64,000 nucleotides of DNA from Eutreptiella sp. 'Long Island Sound 2002' (GCA_964036045.1 OZ038383.1:66655725-66719724), one strand, 5' to 3'. Positions 31,415-45,779 are shown, counted from the first letter of the stretch. A program made the numbers and translations. Notes: generated by a model not told the origin, from the letters alone.

Positions 31415-34400
31415 GGGACTCACAATCCACGCTTTGTTGCCTGGCCCCTCAAGTTGGGGTTAGGGACTCACCATCCACGCTTTGTTGCGTGGCCCCCGAG
31501 TTGGGGTAAGGGACTCACAATCCACGCTCCTTTGCGTGGCCCCTAGAGTTGGGGTTGGGGACTCACAATCCAAGCTTTTTTGCGTGGCACCTTGAGTTGG
31601 GGTTAGGGACTCACAATCCACGCTTTGTGGCGTGGCCCCTTGAGTTGGGGTAAGGGACTCACAACCCACGCTTTCTTGCGTGGTTCCTCGAGTTGGGGTT
31701 AGGGACTCACAATCCACGCTTGTTTGCGTGGCCCCTCGAGTTGGGGTTAGGGACTCACAATCCCCGCTTTTTTGCGTGGCCCTCGAGTTGGGGTTAGGGA
31801 ATCACAATCCACGCTTTTTTGCGTGGCCCTCGAGTTGGGGTTAGGGACTCACAATCCACGCTTTTTTGCGTGGCCCCTCGAGTTGGGGTTAGCAACTCAC
31901 AATCCACGCTTTGTTGCGTGGCCCCTCGAGTTGGGGTTAGGGACTCACAATCCACGCTTTGTTGCGTGGCCCCTCGACTTGGGGTTAGGGAATCACAATC
32001 CACGCTTTGTTGCCTGGCTCCTCAAGTTGGGGTTAGGGCTTCACAATCCACGCTTTGTTGCGTGGCCCCTCGAGTTGGGGTTAGGGACTCACAATCCACG
32101 CTTTGTTGCGTGGCCCCTCGAGTTGGGGTTAGGGACTCACAATGCACGCTTTGTTGCATGGCCCCTGGATTTGGGGTTAGGGACTCAGAATCCACGCTTT
32201 TTTGCGTGGCCCCTCGAGTTGAGGTTGGGGACTCACAATGCACGCTTTTTGGCGTGGCCCCTTGAGTTGGGGTTAGGGACTCACAATCCACGCTTTGTTG
32301 CGTGGCCCCTGGAGTTGGGGTCAGGGACTCACAATCCACGCTTTTTTGCGTGGCCCCTCGAGTTGGGGTTGGGGACTCACAATCCACGCATTGTTGCGTG
32401 GCCCCTGGAGTTGGGGTCAGGGACTCACAATCCACACTTTTTTGCGTGGCCCCTCGAGTTGGGGTTGGGGACTCACAATCCACGCTTTTTTGCGTGGCCC
32501 CTTGAGTTGGGGTTAGGGACTCACAATCAACGCTTTGTTGTGTGGCCCCTCCACTTCAGGTTAGGGACTGACAATCCACGCTTTGTTGCGTGGCCCCTCG
32601 AGTTGGGGTCGGGGACTCACAATCCACGCTTTTTTGCGTGGCCCCTCGAGTTGGGGTTGCAGACTCACAATCCACGCTTTTTTGCGTGGCCCCTTGAGTT
32701 GGGGTTAGGGACTCACAAACCACGCTTTGTTGCGTAGCCCCTTGAGTTGCGGTAAGGGACTCACAATCCACGCTTTTTTGCGTGGCCCCTCGAGTTGGGG
32801 TTAGGGACTCACAATCCACGCTTTGTTGCGTGGCCCCTCGAGTTGAGGTTAGGGACTCACAATCCACGCTTTTTTCCGTGGCCCCTCGACTTGGGGTTAG
32901 GGAATCACAATCCACGCTTTTTTGCGTGGCCCCTCCAGTTGGGGTTAGGGACTCACAATCCACGCTTTTTTGCGTGGCCCCTCGAGTTGGGGTTAGGCAC
33001 TCACAATCCACACTTTGTTGCCTGGCCCCTCGAGTTGGGGTTAGGGACTCACGATCCACGCTTTGTTGCGTGGCCCTTCAACATGGGGTTAGGGACTCAC
33101 AATCCACGCTTTGTTGCGTGGCCCCTTGAGTTGGGGTTAGGGAATCACAATCCACGCTTTGTTGCGTGGCCCCTCGAGTTGGGGTTAGGGCCTCACAATC
33201 CACGCTGTGTTGCGTGGCCCCTCGACTTGGGGTTAGGGACTCACAATCCACGCTTTGTTGCGTGGCCCCTCGAGTTGGGGTTAGGGACTCACAATGCACG
33301 CTTTGTTGCGTGGCCCCTGGAGTTGGGGTCAGGGACTCACAATCCACGCTTTGTTGTGTGGCCCCTCGAGTTGGGGTTAGGGCCTCACAATCCACGCTGT
33401 GTTGCGTGGCCCCTCGAGTTGGGGTTGGGGACTCACAATCCACGCTTTTTTGCGTGGCCCCTTGAGTTGGGGTTAGGGACTCACAATCCACGCTTTGTTG
33501 CCTGGCCCCTCAAGTTGGGGTTAGGGACTCACCATCCACGCTTTGTTGCGTGGCCCCCGAGTTGGGGTAAGGGACTCACAATCCACGCTCCTTTGCGTGG
33601 CCCCTAGAGTTGGGGTTGGGGACTCACAATCCAAGCTTTTTTGCGTGGCACCTTGAGTTGGGGTTAGGGACTCACAATCCACGCTTTGTGGCGTGGCCCG
33701 TTGAGTTGGGGTAAGGGACTCACAACCCACGCTTTCTTGCGTGGCCCCTCGAGTTGGGGTTAGGGACTCACAATCCACGCTTGTTTGCGTGGCCCCTCGA
33801 GTTGGGGTTAGGGACTCACAATCCACGCTTTTTTGCGTGGCCCTCGAGTTGGGGTTAGGGAATCACAATCCACGCTTTTTTGCGTGGCCCTCGAGTTGGG
33901 GTTAGGGACTCACAATCCACGCTTTTTTGCGTGGCCCCTCGAGTTGGGGTTAGCAACTCACAATCCACGCTTTGTTGCGTGGCCCCTCGAGTTGGGGTTA
34001 GGGACTCACAATCCACGCTTTGTCGCGTGGCCCCTCGACTTGGGGTTAGGGAATCACAATCCACGCTTTGTTGCCTGGCTCCTCAAGTTGGGGTTAGGGC
34101 TTCACAATCCACGCTTTGTTGCGTGGCCCCTCGAGTTGGGGTTAGGGACTCACAATCCACGCTTTGTTGCGTGGCCCCTCGAGTTGGGGTTAGGGACTCA
34201 CAATGCACGCTTTGTTGCATGGCCCCTGGATTTGGGGTTAGGGACTCAGAATCCACGCTTTTTTGCGTGGCCCCTCGAGTTGAGGTTGGGGACTCACAAT
34301 GCACGCTTTTTGGCGTGGCCCCTTGAGTTGGGGTTAGGGACTCACAATCCACGCTTTGTTGCGTGGCCCCTGGAGTTGGGGTCAGGGACTCACAATCCAC

Positions 34401-36750
34401 GCTTTTTTGCGTGGCCCCTCGAGTTGGGGTTAGGGACTCACAATCCACGCATTGTTGCGTGGCCCCTGGAGTTGGGGTCAGGGACTCACAATCCACACTT
34501 TTTTGCGTGGCCCCTCGAGTTGGGGTTGGGGACTCACAATCCACGCTTTTTTGCGTGGCCCCTTGAGTTGGGGTTAGGGACTCACAATCCACGCTTTGTT
34601 GTGTGGCCCCTCCACTTCAGGTTAGGGACTGACAATCCACGCTTTGTTGCGTGGCCCCTCGAGTTGGGGTCGGGGACTCACAATCCACGCTTTTTTGCGT
34701 GGCCCCTCGAGTTGGGGTTGCAGACTCACAATCCACGCTTTTTTGCGTGGCCCCTTGAGTTGGGGTTAGGGACTCACCATCCACGCTTTGTTGCGTGGCC
34801 CCCGAGTTGGGGTAAGGGACTCACAATCCACGCTCCTTTGCGTGGCCCCTAGAGTTGGGGTTGGGGACTCACAATCCAAGCTTTTTTGCGTGGCACCTTG
34901 AGTTGGGGTTAGGGACTCACAATCCACGCTTTGTGGCGTGGCCCGTTGAGTTGGGGTAAGGGACTCACAACCCACGCTTTCTTGCGTGGCCCCTCGAGTT
35001 GGGGTTAGGGACTCACAATCCACGCTTGTTTGCGTGGCCCCTCGAGTTGGGGTTAGGGACTCACAATCCACGCTTTTTTGCGTGGCCCTCGAGTTGGGGT
35101 TAGGGAATCACAATCCACGCTTTTTTGCGTGGCCCTCGAGTTGGGGTTAGGGACTCACAATCCACGCTTTTTTGCGTGGCCCCTCGAGTTGGGGTTAGCA
35201 ACTCACAATCCACGCTTTGTTGCGTGGCCCCTCGAGTTGGGGTTAGGGACTCACAATCCACGCTTTGTCGCGTGGCCCCTCGACTTGGGGTTAGGGAATC
35301 ACAATCCACGCTTTGTTGCCTGGCTCCTCAAGTTGGGGTTAGGGCTTCACAATCCACGCTTTGTTGCGTGGCCCCTCGAGTTGGGGTTAGGGACTCACAA
35401 TCCACGCTTTGTTGCGTGGCCCCTCGAGTTGGGGTTAGGGACTCACAATGCACGCTTTGTTGCATGGCCCCTGGATTTGGGGTTAGGGACTCAGAATCCA
35501 CGCTTTTTTGCGTGGCCCCTCGAGTTGAGGTTGGGGACTCACAATGCACGCTTTTTGGCGTGGCCCCTTGAGTTGGGGTTAGGGACTCACAATCCACGCT
35601 TTGTTGCGTGGCCCCTGGAGTTGGGGTCAGGGACTCACAATCCACGCTTTTTTGCGTGGCCCCTCGAGTTGGGGTTAGGGACTCACAATCCACGCATTGT
35701 TGCGTGGCCCCTGGAGTTGGGGTCAGGGACTCACAATCCACACTTTTTTGCGTGGCCCCTCGAGTTGGGGTTGGGGACTCACAATCCACGCTTTTTTGCG
35801 TGGCCCCTTGAGTTGGGGTTAGGGACTCACAATCCACGCTTTGTTGTGTGGCCCCTCCACTTCAGGTTAGGGACTGACAATCCACGCTTTGTTGCGTGGC
35901 CCCTCGAGTTGGGGTCGGGGACTCACAATCCACGCTTTTTTGCGTGGCCCCTCGAGTTGGGGTTGCAGACTCACAATCCACGCTTTTTTGCGTGGCCCCT
36001 TGAGTTGGGGTTAGGGACTCACAAACCACGCTTTGTTGCGTGGCCCCTTGAGTTGCGGTAAGGGACTCACAATCCACGCTTTTTTGCGTGGCCCCTCGAG
36101 TTGGGGTTAGGGACTCACAATCCACGCTTTGTTGCGTGGCCCCTCGAGTTGAGGTTAGGGACTCACAATCCACGCTTTTTTCCGTGGCCCCTCGACTTGG
36201 GGTTAGGGAATCACAATGCACGCTTTTTTGCGTGGCCCCTCCAGTTGGGGTTAGGGACTCACAATCCACGCTTTTTTGCGTGGCCCCTCGAGTTGGGGTT
36301 AGGCACTCACAATCCACACTTTGTTGCCTGGCCCCTCGAGTTGGGGTTAGGGACTCACAATCCACGCTTTGTTGCGTGGCCCTTCAAGTTGGGGTTAGGG
36401 ACTCACAATCCACGCTTTGTTGCGTGGCCCCTTGAGTTGGGGTTAGGGAATCACAATCCACGCTTTGTTGCGTGGCCCCTCGAGTTGGGGTTAGGGCCTC
36501 ACAATCCACGCTGTGTTGCGTGGCCCCTCGACTTGGGGTTAGGGACTCACAATCCACGCTTTGTAGCGTGGCCCCTCGAGTTGGGGTTAGGGACTCACAA
36601 TGCACGCTTTGTTGCGTGGCCCCTGGAGTTGGGGTCAGGGACTCACAATCCACGCTTTGTTGCGTGGCCCCTCGAGTTGGGGTTGGGGACTCAGAATCCA
36701 CGCTGTGTTGCGTGGCCCCTGGAGTTGGGGTCAGGGACTCACAATCCACG
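31415..36750. repeat. Large near-identical higher-order repeat, three copies (offsets 2,061 and 1,245 bp)
   Basis: Copy A runs from about 31,415 to 33,470, copy B from 33,476 to 34,765 and copy C from 34,766 to about 36,700. B is a shortened form that lacks the last third of A; C again carries the A-type tail. Diagnostic shared variants are GGCCCCCGAGTTGG, GCTCCTTTGCG, TTAGCAACTCAC and CCACTTCAGG. By eye the copies differ at only a handful of positions per kilobase, far less than units differ from one another. They must be recent duplications by unequal crossing-over, or partly an assembly effect. Confidence 0.85.
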
Positions 36751-39700
36751 CTTTGTTGCGTGGCCCTTCAAGTTGGGGTTAGGGACTCACAATCCACGCT
36801 TTGTTGCGTGGCCCCTCGAGTTGGGGTTAGGGAATCACAATCCACGCTTTGTTGCGTGGCCCCTCGAGTTGGGGTTAGGGCCTCACAATCCACGCTGTGT
36901 TGCGTGGCCCCTCGACTTGGGGTTAGGGACTCACAATCCACGTTTTTTTGCGTGGCCCCTCGAGTTGGGGTTAGGGACTCACAATCCACGCTTTGTTGCG
37001 TGGCCCCTGGAGTTGGGGTCAGGGACTCACAATCCACGCTTTTTTGCGTGGCCCCTCGAGTTGGGGTTGGGGACTCACAATCCACGCTTTTTTGCGTGGC
37101 CCCTCCAGTTGGGGTTAGGGACTCACAATCCACGCTTTGTTGCGTGGCCCCTCGAGTTGGGGTCAGGGACTCACAATCCACGCTTTTTTGCGTGGCCCCC
37201 CGAGTTGGGGTTGGAGACTCACAATCCACGCTTTTTTGCGTGGCCCCTCCAGTTGGGGTTAGGGACTCACAATCCACGCTTTGTTGCGTGGCCCCTTGAG
37301 TTGGGGTAAGGGACTCACAATCCATGCTTTTTTGCGTGGCCCCTCGAGCTGGGGTTAGGGACTCACAATCCACGCTTTGTTGCGTGGCCCCTCGAGTTGG
37401 GGTTAGGGAATCACAATCCACGCTTTGTTGCGTGGCCCCTCGAGTTGGGGTTAGGGCCTCACAATCCGAGCTTTGTTGCGTGGCCACTCGAGTTGGGGTT
37501 AGGGACTCACAATGCACGCTTTGTTGCATGGCCCCTGGAGTTTGGGTCAGGGACTCACAATCCACGCTTTTTTGCATGGCCCCTCGAGTTGGGGTCGGGG
37601 ACTCACAATCCACGCTTTTTTGCGTGCCCCCCCCAGTTGGGGTTAGGGACTCACAATCCACGCTTTGTTGCGTGGCCCCTCGAGTTGGGGTCAGGGACTC
37701 ACAATCCACGCTTTTTTGCTTGGCCCCCCGAGTAGGGGTTGGAGACTCACAATCCACGCTTTTTAACGTGGCCCCACCAGTTGGGGTTAGGGACTCACAA
37801 TCCACGCTTTGTTGCGTGGCCCCTTTAGTTGGGGTAAGGGACTCACAATCCACGCTTTTTTGCGTGGCCCCTCGAGCTGGGGTTAGGGACTCACAATCCA
37901 CGCTTTGTTGCGTGGCCCCTTGAGTTGGGGTTAGGGACTCACAATCCACGCTTTTTTGCGTGGCCCCTCGAGTTGGGGTTGGGGACTCACAATGCACGCT
38001 TTTTCGCGTGGCCCCCTGAGTTGGGGTTAGGGACTCACAATCCACGCTTTGTTGCGTGGCCCCTGGAGTTGGGGTCAGGGACTCACAATCCACGCTTTTT
38101 TGCGTGGCCCCTCGAGTTGGGGTTGGGGACTCACAGTCCACGCTTTTTTGCGTGGCCCCTTGAGTTGGGGTTAGGGACTCACAATCCACGCTTTGTTGTG
38201 TGGCCCCTCCAGTTGGGGTTAGGGCCTCACAATCCACGCTTTGTTGCGTTGCCCCTCGACTTGGGGTTAAGGGCTCACAATCCACGCTTTGTTGCGTGGA
38301 CCCTCGAGTCAAGGTTAGGGACTCACAGTGCACGCTTTGTTGCGTGGCCCCTGGATTTGGGGTTAGGGACTCACAATCCACGCTTTTTTGCGTGGCCCCT
38401 CGAGTTGGGGTTGGGGACTCACAATGCACGCTTTTTGGCGTGGCCCCTTGAGTTGGGGTTAGGGACTCACAATCCACGCTTTTTTGCGTGGCCCCCTGAG
38501 TTGGGGTTAGGGACTCACAATCCACGCTTTGTTGTGTGGCCCCTCCAGTTTGGGTTAGGGACTCACAATCCACGCTTTGTTGCGTGGCCCCTCGAGGTGG
38601 GGTCAGGGACTCACAATCCACGCTTTTTTGCGTGGCCCCTCGAGTTGGGGTTTGGACACTCACAATCCACGCTTTTTTGCGTGGCCCCTTGTGTTGGGGT
38701 TAGGGACTCACAATCCACGCTTTGTTGCGTGGCCCCTTGAGTTGGGGTAAGGGACTCACAATCCACGCTTTTTTGCGTGGCCCCTGGAGTTGGGGTTAGG
38801 GACTCACAATCTACGCTTTGTTGTGTGGCCCCTCGAGTTGGGGTTAGGGAATCACAATCCACGCTTTTTTGCGTGGCGCCTCGACTTGGGGTTAGGGAAT
38901 GACAATCCACGCTTTTTTGCGTGGCCCCTCGAGTTGGGCTTAGGCACTCACAATCCACGCTTTGTTGCCTGGCCCCTCGAGTTGGGGTTAGGGATTCACA
39001 ATCCACGCTTTGTTGCGTGGCCCCTTGAGTTGGGGTTAGGGCCTCACAATCCACGCTTTGTTGCGTGGCCCCTGGAGTTGGGGTTAGGTACTCACAATCC
39101 ACGCTTTGTTGCGTGGCCCCTCAAGTTGGGGTTAGGGACTCACAATCCACGCTTTGTTGCATGGCCCCTTGAGTTGGGGTTAGGGCCTCACAATCCACGC
39201 TTTGTTGCGTGGCCCCTCAAGTTGGGGTTCGGGACTCACAATCCACGCTTTTTTGCGTGGCCCCTCGAGTTGAGGTTAGGTACTCACAATCCACGCTTTG
39301 TTGCGTGGCCCCTCGAGTTGGGGTTAGGGACTCACAATCCACGCTTTGTTGCGTGGCCCCTCAAGTTGGGGTTAGCGAATCACAATCCACGCTTTGTTGC
39401 GTGGCCACTCGAGTTGGGGTTAGGCACTCACAATCCACGCTTTGTTGTGTGGCCCCTCGAGTTGGGGTTAGGGACTCACAATCCACGCTTTGTTGCGTGG
39501 CCCCTCGAGTTGGGGTTAGGCACTCACAATCCACGCTTTGTTGCGTGGCTCCTCGAGTTGGGGTTAGGGACTCACAATCCACGCTTTGTTGCGTGGCCCC
39601 TCAAGTTGGGGTTAGCGAATCACAATCCACGCTTTGTTGCGTGGCCCCTCGAGTTGGGGTTAGGGCCTCACAATCCACGCATTTTTGTGTGGCCCCTCGA

Positions 39701-40714
39701 ATTGGGGTTAGGGACTCATAATCCACGTTTTTTTGCGTGGCTCCTCAAGTTGGGGTTAGGGACTCACAATCCACTCATTTTTCTGTGGCCCCTCGAGTTG
39801 GGGTTAGGGACTCACAATCCACGCATTTTTGTGTGGCCCCTCAAGTTGGGGTTAGGGAATCAAAATCCACGCTTTTTTGCGTGGCCCCTTGAGTTCGGGT
39901 TAGGGACTCACAATCCACGCTTTGTTGCGTGGCCCCTCGAGTTGGGGTTAGGGACTCACAATCAACGCATTTTTGTGTGGCCCCTCGAATTGGGGTTAGG
40001 GACTCAAAATCCACGCTTTTTTGCTTGGCCCCTCAAGTTCGGGTTAGGGACTCACAATCCACGCTTTTTTGCGTGGCCACTCGAGTTGGGGTTAGGGACT
40101 CACATTCCACGCTTTTTTCGTGGCCCCTCAAGTTGGGGTTAGGCACTCACAATCCACGCTTTGTTGCGTTGCCCCTCAAGTTGGGGTTAGGGACTCAAAA
40201 TCCACGCTTTGTTGCGTGGCCCCTTGAGTTGGGGTTAGGGAGTCACAATCCACGCATTTTTGCGTGGCCCCTCGAGTTGGGGTTCGGGACTCACAATCCA
40301 CGCTTTTTTGCGTGGCCCCTTGAGTTGGGGTTAGGGACTCACAATCCACGCTTTGGTGCGTGGCCCCTTGAGTTGGGGTAAGGGACTCACAATCCACGCT
40401 TTTTTGCGTGGCCCCTCGAGTTGGGGTTAGGGACTCAGGATCCACGCTTTGTTGCGTGGCCCCTCCAGTTGGGGTTAGGGACTCACAATCCAGGCTTTTT
40501 TGCGTGGCGCATCGAGTTGGGGTTAGGCACTCACAATCCACGCTTGGTTGCGTGGCCCCTCGAGTTGGGTTTAGGGACTCGCAATCCAGGCTTTATTGCG
40601 TGGCCCCTCGACTTGGGGTTAGGGAATCACAATCCACGCTTTGTTGCGTGGCTCCTCAAGTTGGGGCTAGGGCTTCACAATCCACGCTTTGTTGCGTGGC
40701 CCCTCGAGTTGGGG

Positions 40715-40835
40715 TTAGGGACTCCTAGTCCACGCTTTGTTGCGTGGCCCCTCGAGTTGGGGTTAGGGACTCCTAGTCCACGCTTTGTTGCGTGGCCCCT
40801 CGAGTTGGGGTTAGGGACTCCTAGTCCACGCTTTG
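40715..40835. repeat. Freshly amplified single-unit variant (three in a row)
   Basis: Three consecutive units carry ACTCCTAGTCCACG in place of ACTCACAATCCACG and are otherwise identical. I saw this variant nowhere else in the array. It is a small, recent unit-level expansion. Confidence 0.75.
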
Positions 40836-43800
40836 TTGCATGGCCCCTGGATTTGGTCAGGGACTCACAATCCACGCTTTTTTGCATGGCCCCTCGAGTT
40901 GGGGTTGGGGACTCACAATGCACGCTTTTTGGCGTGGCCCCTTGAGTTGGGGTTAGGGACTCACAATCCACGCTTTGTTGCGTGGCCCCTGGAGTTGGGG
41001 TCAGGGACTCACAATCCACGCTTTTTTGCGTGGCCCCTCGACTTGGGGTTGGGGACTCACAATCCACGCTTTTTTGCGTGGCCTCTTGAGTTGGGGTTAG
41101 GGACTCACAATCCACGCTTTGTTGCGTGGCTCCTCCAGTTGGGGTTAGGGACTCACAATCCACGCTTCGTTGCGTGGCCCCTCGAGTTGGGGTCAGGGAC
41201 TCACAATCCACGCCTTTTTGCGTGGCGCCTTGAGTTGGGGTTGGGGACTCACAATCCACGCTTTGTTGCGTGGCCCCTTGAGTTGGGGTAAGGGACTCAC
41301 AATCCACGCTTTTTTGCGTGGCCCCTCGAGTTGGGGTTAGGGACTCACAATCCACGCTTTGTTGCGTGGCCCCTCGAGTTGGGGTTAGGGAATCACAATC
41401 CAGGCTTTGTTGCGTGGCCCCTCGAGCTGGGGTTAGGGCCTCACAATCCACGCTTTGTTGCGTGGCCCCTGGAGTTGGGGTAAGGGACTCACAATCCACG
41501 CATTTTTGTGTGGCCCCTCGAATTGGGGTTAGGGACTCACAATCCACGCTTTTTTGCGTGGCCCCTCAAGTTGGCGTTGGGGACTCACAATCCACGCATT
41601 TTTGTGTGGCCCCCCGAGTTGGGGTTAGGGACTCACAATCCACGCATTTTTGCGTGGCCCCTCAAGTTGGGGTTAGGGAATCACAATCCACGCTTTTTTG
41701 CGTGGCCCCTTGAGTTGGGGTTAGGGACTCACAATCCACGCATTTTTGTGTGGCCCCTCGAATTGGGGTTAGAGACTCACAATCCACGCTTTTTTGCGTG
41801 GCCCCTCAAGTTGGGGTTAGGGACTCACAATCCACGCTTTTTTGCGTGGCCCCTCGAGTTGGGGTTAGGGACTCACAATCCACGCTTTTTTGCGTGGCCC
41901 CTCGAGTTGGGGTTAGGCACTCACAATCCACGCTTTGTTGCGGGGCCCCTCGAGTTGAGGTTAGGGACTCACAATCCACGCTTTGTTGCGTGGCCCCTGG
42001 AATTGGGGTTAGGGACTCACAATCCACGCTTTGTTGCGTGGCCCCTCGAGTTGGGGTTCGGGAATCACAATCCACGCTTTGTTGCGTGGCCCCTCGAGTT
42101 GGGGTAACCGCCTCACAATCCACGCTTTGGTGCGTGGCCCCTCGAGTTGGGGTTAGGGACTCACAATCCACGCATTTTTGTGTGGCCCCTCGAATTGGGG
42201 TTAGGGACTCACAATCCACGCTTTGTTGCATGGCTCCTCAGGTTGGGGTTAGGGACTCACAATCCACGCATTTTTGTGTGGCCCCTCGAGTTGGGGTTAG
42301 GGACTCACAATTCACAGTTTTCTGCATGGCCCCTTGAGTTCTGGTTAGGGACTCGCAACCCATGCTTTTTTGTGTGGCCCCTCGAATTGGGGTTAGGGAC
42401 TCACAATCCACGCTTTTTTGCGTGGCCCCTCAAGTTGGGGTTAGGGACTCACAATCCACGCTTTGTTGCGTGGCCCCTCGAGATGGGGTTAGGGACTCAC
42501 CATCCACGCTCTGTTGCGTGGCCCCTCGAGATGGGGTTAGGGACTCACAATCCACGCTTTGTTGCGTGGCCCCTCTAGTTGGGGTTAGAGACTCACAATG
42601 CACGCATTTTTGCGTGGCCCCTGGAATTGGGGTTAGGGACTCACAATCCACGCTTTTTTGCGTGGCCCCTCAAGTTGGAGTTAGCGACGCACAATCCACG
42701 CTTTTTTGCGTGGCCCCTCGAGTTCGGGTTAGAGTCTCACAATCTACGCTTTTCTGCATGGCCCCTCGAGTTGGGGATAGGGACTCACAATCCACGCTTT
42801 TTTGTGTGGCCCCTCGAGTTGGGGCTGGGGACCCAAAATTCCCGCTTTGTTGCTTGGCCCCTCGAGATGGGGTTTGGGACTCACAATCCACGCTTTATTG
42901 CGTGGGCCCTGGAGTTGGGGTTAGGGAATCACAATCCATGCTTTGTTGCCCGGCCCCTCGACTTGGGGTTAGGGAATCATAATCCACGTTTTTTTGCGTG
43001 GCCCCTCGAGTTGGGGTTAGGCACTCACAATCCACGCTTTGTTGCGTGGCCCCTCTAGTTGGGGTTAGGGACTCACAACCCACGCTTTGTTGCGTGGGCC
43101 CTCGACTTGGGGTTAGGGACTCACAATCCACGCATTTTTGTGTGGCCCCTCGAGTTGGGGTTAGAGAGGCACAATCCACGCTTCTTTGCGTGGCCCCTCG
43201 AGAACTCACAATCCACGCCTTTTTGCGTGGCCCCTGGAATTGGGGTTAGAGACTCACAATCCATCCTTTTTTGCCTGGTCCCTCCTGTTGGGGTTAGGGA
43301 CTCGCAATGCACGCTTTGTTGCGTGGCCCGTCGAGTTGGGGTTAGGGACCCACAATCCACGCTTTGTTGCGTGGCCCCTTGAGTTCGGGTTAGGGAATCA
43401 CAATCCACGCTTTTTTGCGTGGCCCCTGGAGTTGGGGTTAGGCACTCACAATCCACGCTTTGTTGCGTGGCCCCTCGACTTGGGGTTAGGGAATCACAAT
43501 CCACGCTTCTGCGTGGTCCCTCCAGTTGGGGTTAGGGCCTCACAATGCACGCTTTGTTGCGTGGCCCCTCGAGTTGGGGTTAGGTACTCACAATCCACGC
43601 TTTTTTGTGTGGCCCCTCGAACTGGGGTTGGGGACTCACAACCCACGCTTTGTTGCGTGGCCCCTCAAGTTGGGGTTAGAGACTCACAATCCACGCTTTT
43701 TTGCGTCGCCACTGGAATGGGGGTTAGGGACTCACGATCCACGCCTTTTTGCGTGGCCCCTCGAGTTGGGGTTAGGAACTCGCAATGCACGCTTTGTTGC

Positions 43801-44716
43801 GTGGCCCCTCAAGTTTGGGGTTAGGGACTCACAATCCACGCTTTGTTGCGTGGCCCCTCGAGTTGGGGTTAGGGACTCAAAATCCATGCTTTTTTGCGTG
43901 GCCCCTCGACTTGGGGCTAGGGAATCACAATCCACGCTTTGTTGCGTGGCCCCTCGACTTGGGGTTAGGGCCTCACAATCCACGCTTTGTTGCGTGGCCC
44001 CTCGACTTGGGGTTAGGGACTCACAATCCACGCATTTTTGTGTGGCCCCTGGAATCGGGGTTAGGGACTCACGATCCACGCTTTGGTGCGTGGCCCCTCG
44101 AGTTGGGGTTAGGGACTCACAATCCACGCTTTGTTGTGTGGCCCCTCGAGTTGGGGTTAGGGACTCTCAATCCACACTTTTTTGCGCGCCCCCTTGAGTT
44201 CGGGTTAGGGACTCACAATCCACGCTTTGTTGCGTGGCCCCTCGAGTTGGGGTTAGGGACTCACAATCTACGCATTTTTGTGTGGCCCCTCGAATTCGGG
44301 TTAGGGACTCACAATCCACGCTTTGTTGGGTGGCCCCTTGAGTTGGGGTTAGGGACTCACAATCCACGCTTTCTTGCGTGGCCCCTCATTTTGGGGTTAG
44401 GGACGCACAATACACAGTTTTTTGCGTGGCCCCTCGAGTTGGGGTTAGGGTCTCACGATCCACGTTTTCTTTCGTGGCCCCTTGAGTTGGGGATAGGGAC
44501 TCACAATCCACGCTTTTTTGTGTGGCCCCTCTCGTTGGCCTGGGGACCCACAATTCACGCTTTGTTGCGTGGCCCCTCGAGCTGGGGTTAGGGACTCACA
44601 ATCCACGCTTTTTTGCGTGGCCACTGGAATTGGGGTTAGGGACTGACAATCCACGCCTTTTTGTGTGGCCCGTGGAATTGGGGTTAGAGACTCACAATGC
44701 ACCCTTTTTTGCCTGG

Positions 44717-45470
44717 TGTAAGGTTTTCGTGCAACCTATATTTCTGCTTTTTTCAGTGTATTCTCCTGATATATGTGTACAGACTGAAATCGGCTATCTC
44801 AGCACTGTTTTGGACAGTGTTGGTATCAGTCAATCAGGAATTTCTGTAGTTTTACACTGATGGTGTTTTCACCATTTTCTGTACTATAAAACTGAGTTTG
44901 GGTCGGCGACGGCCAGTCCTGAGATCGCGCGCGCCGATCCAGAAATGGTCGATTTCTGACGATTTTTAAGAGAATTCAATCAGTTTTATTGATAAGATTA
45001 ATTCTATATCAGTTTTAGACATAAGCGGATGTTACGGCACTATCGCGGCGCCGTTCCGTGCCAGTTTTTTTGGCGCAAGTATGCCATGTTCACGATTTTT
45101 TATAAAATCGTAGGTAGCTCAGGTCCTGAAGTTACATGCACCAAATGACAGCCCATCAGTTGGGCTTTGCATGCATATGCTGATTGGGTTTCCAAATGCG
45201 TCGGTGCACTGGCACCACGCGTTGGGGGGAGACCCGTGTTCATGTTGTGAATATGCATTGTTTTGGTCATATTTCATTGTTATATGTCCCCTTTGTTCAT
45301 ATCTTCTTAGGACATGAAAGGGACCGTTTCGAAATCACGCCCGTGATTTCGTCGAACACGTAGTATGTTTCCGTCGCCTTTTGTGGTTGCATTTGGGGTG
45401 TATTTTTGGGTTATTTGAAGGAAAACTTGGATAAGTTTCAACGAAAACAAGTTCAAGGTCATTCATTTCC
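44717..45470 (+). repeat. 5' LTR of the nested element (lacks the last 29 bases)
   Basis: It matches 46,702-47,455 over 754 bases from TGTAAGG to CATTCATTTCC, then diverges into the interior. No primer-binding site that I can recognise follows. Confidence 0.82.
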
Positions 45471-45779
45471 AAAAATGAAAAGAATTTCGAAACGCCCTCA
45501 ACGACGACGACGACGACGACGACGACGTTGAAGACGACGACCACGACGACGCAAACATCGTCGACGAGATCTATGGAGCAATTGGCAAACCCCAAAATCA
45601 TGTTCAAGAAGGTCCTTGGTGCCTACACCATTTGAGGACCATTTGGCTACTTTGAGCCCTATTACAAGGACATTGACGACCAAGGAGACCTTCAGCATCG
45701 CGCTGGGAGTGCGTAACGCTGAAGAACAAGTTGCAGCGCGATTATCCCAATGGTGTCAGCGCGTGATAGTTTTCATTTG

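Larger units (their letters stand above)
28209..44716. repeat. 48-bp satellite array, block 2
   Basis: About 344 units of the same 48-bp repeat, in the same orientation and phase as block 1 once the hAT insertion is removed. It ends with the target copy CCTGG of the LTR insertion. Irregular units occur at about 29,660-29,690 (CCTAGGGGCTAAGGATAGGG scar), at 30,700-30,720 (a hairpin half repeated) and at 43,198-43,205 (CTCGAGAACTCAC, a unit lacking about 13 bases). Confidence 0.97.

Noticed and set aside
36768-38663. Very long open frames in the array (up to 631 codons, 16-residue repeat such as SVDCESLTPTRGATQQ on the minus strand and THNPRFVAWPLELGLG on the plus strand)
   Set aside because: The unit length is 3 x 16 and three of the six consensus frames lack stops. 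Frames open and close with single-base indels, several overlap on both strands, and starts arise only from chance ATG variants.
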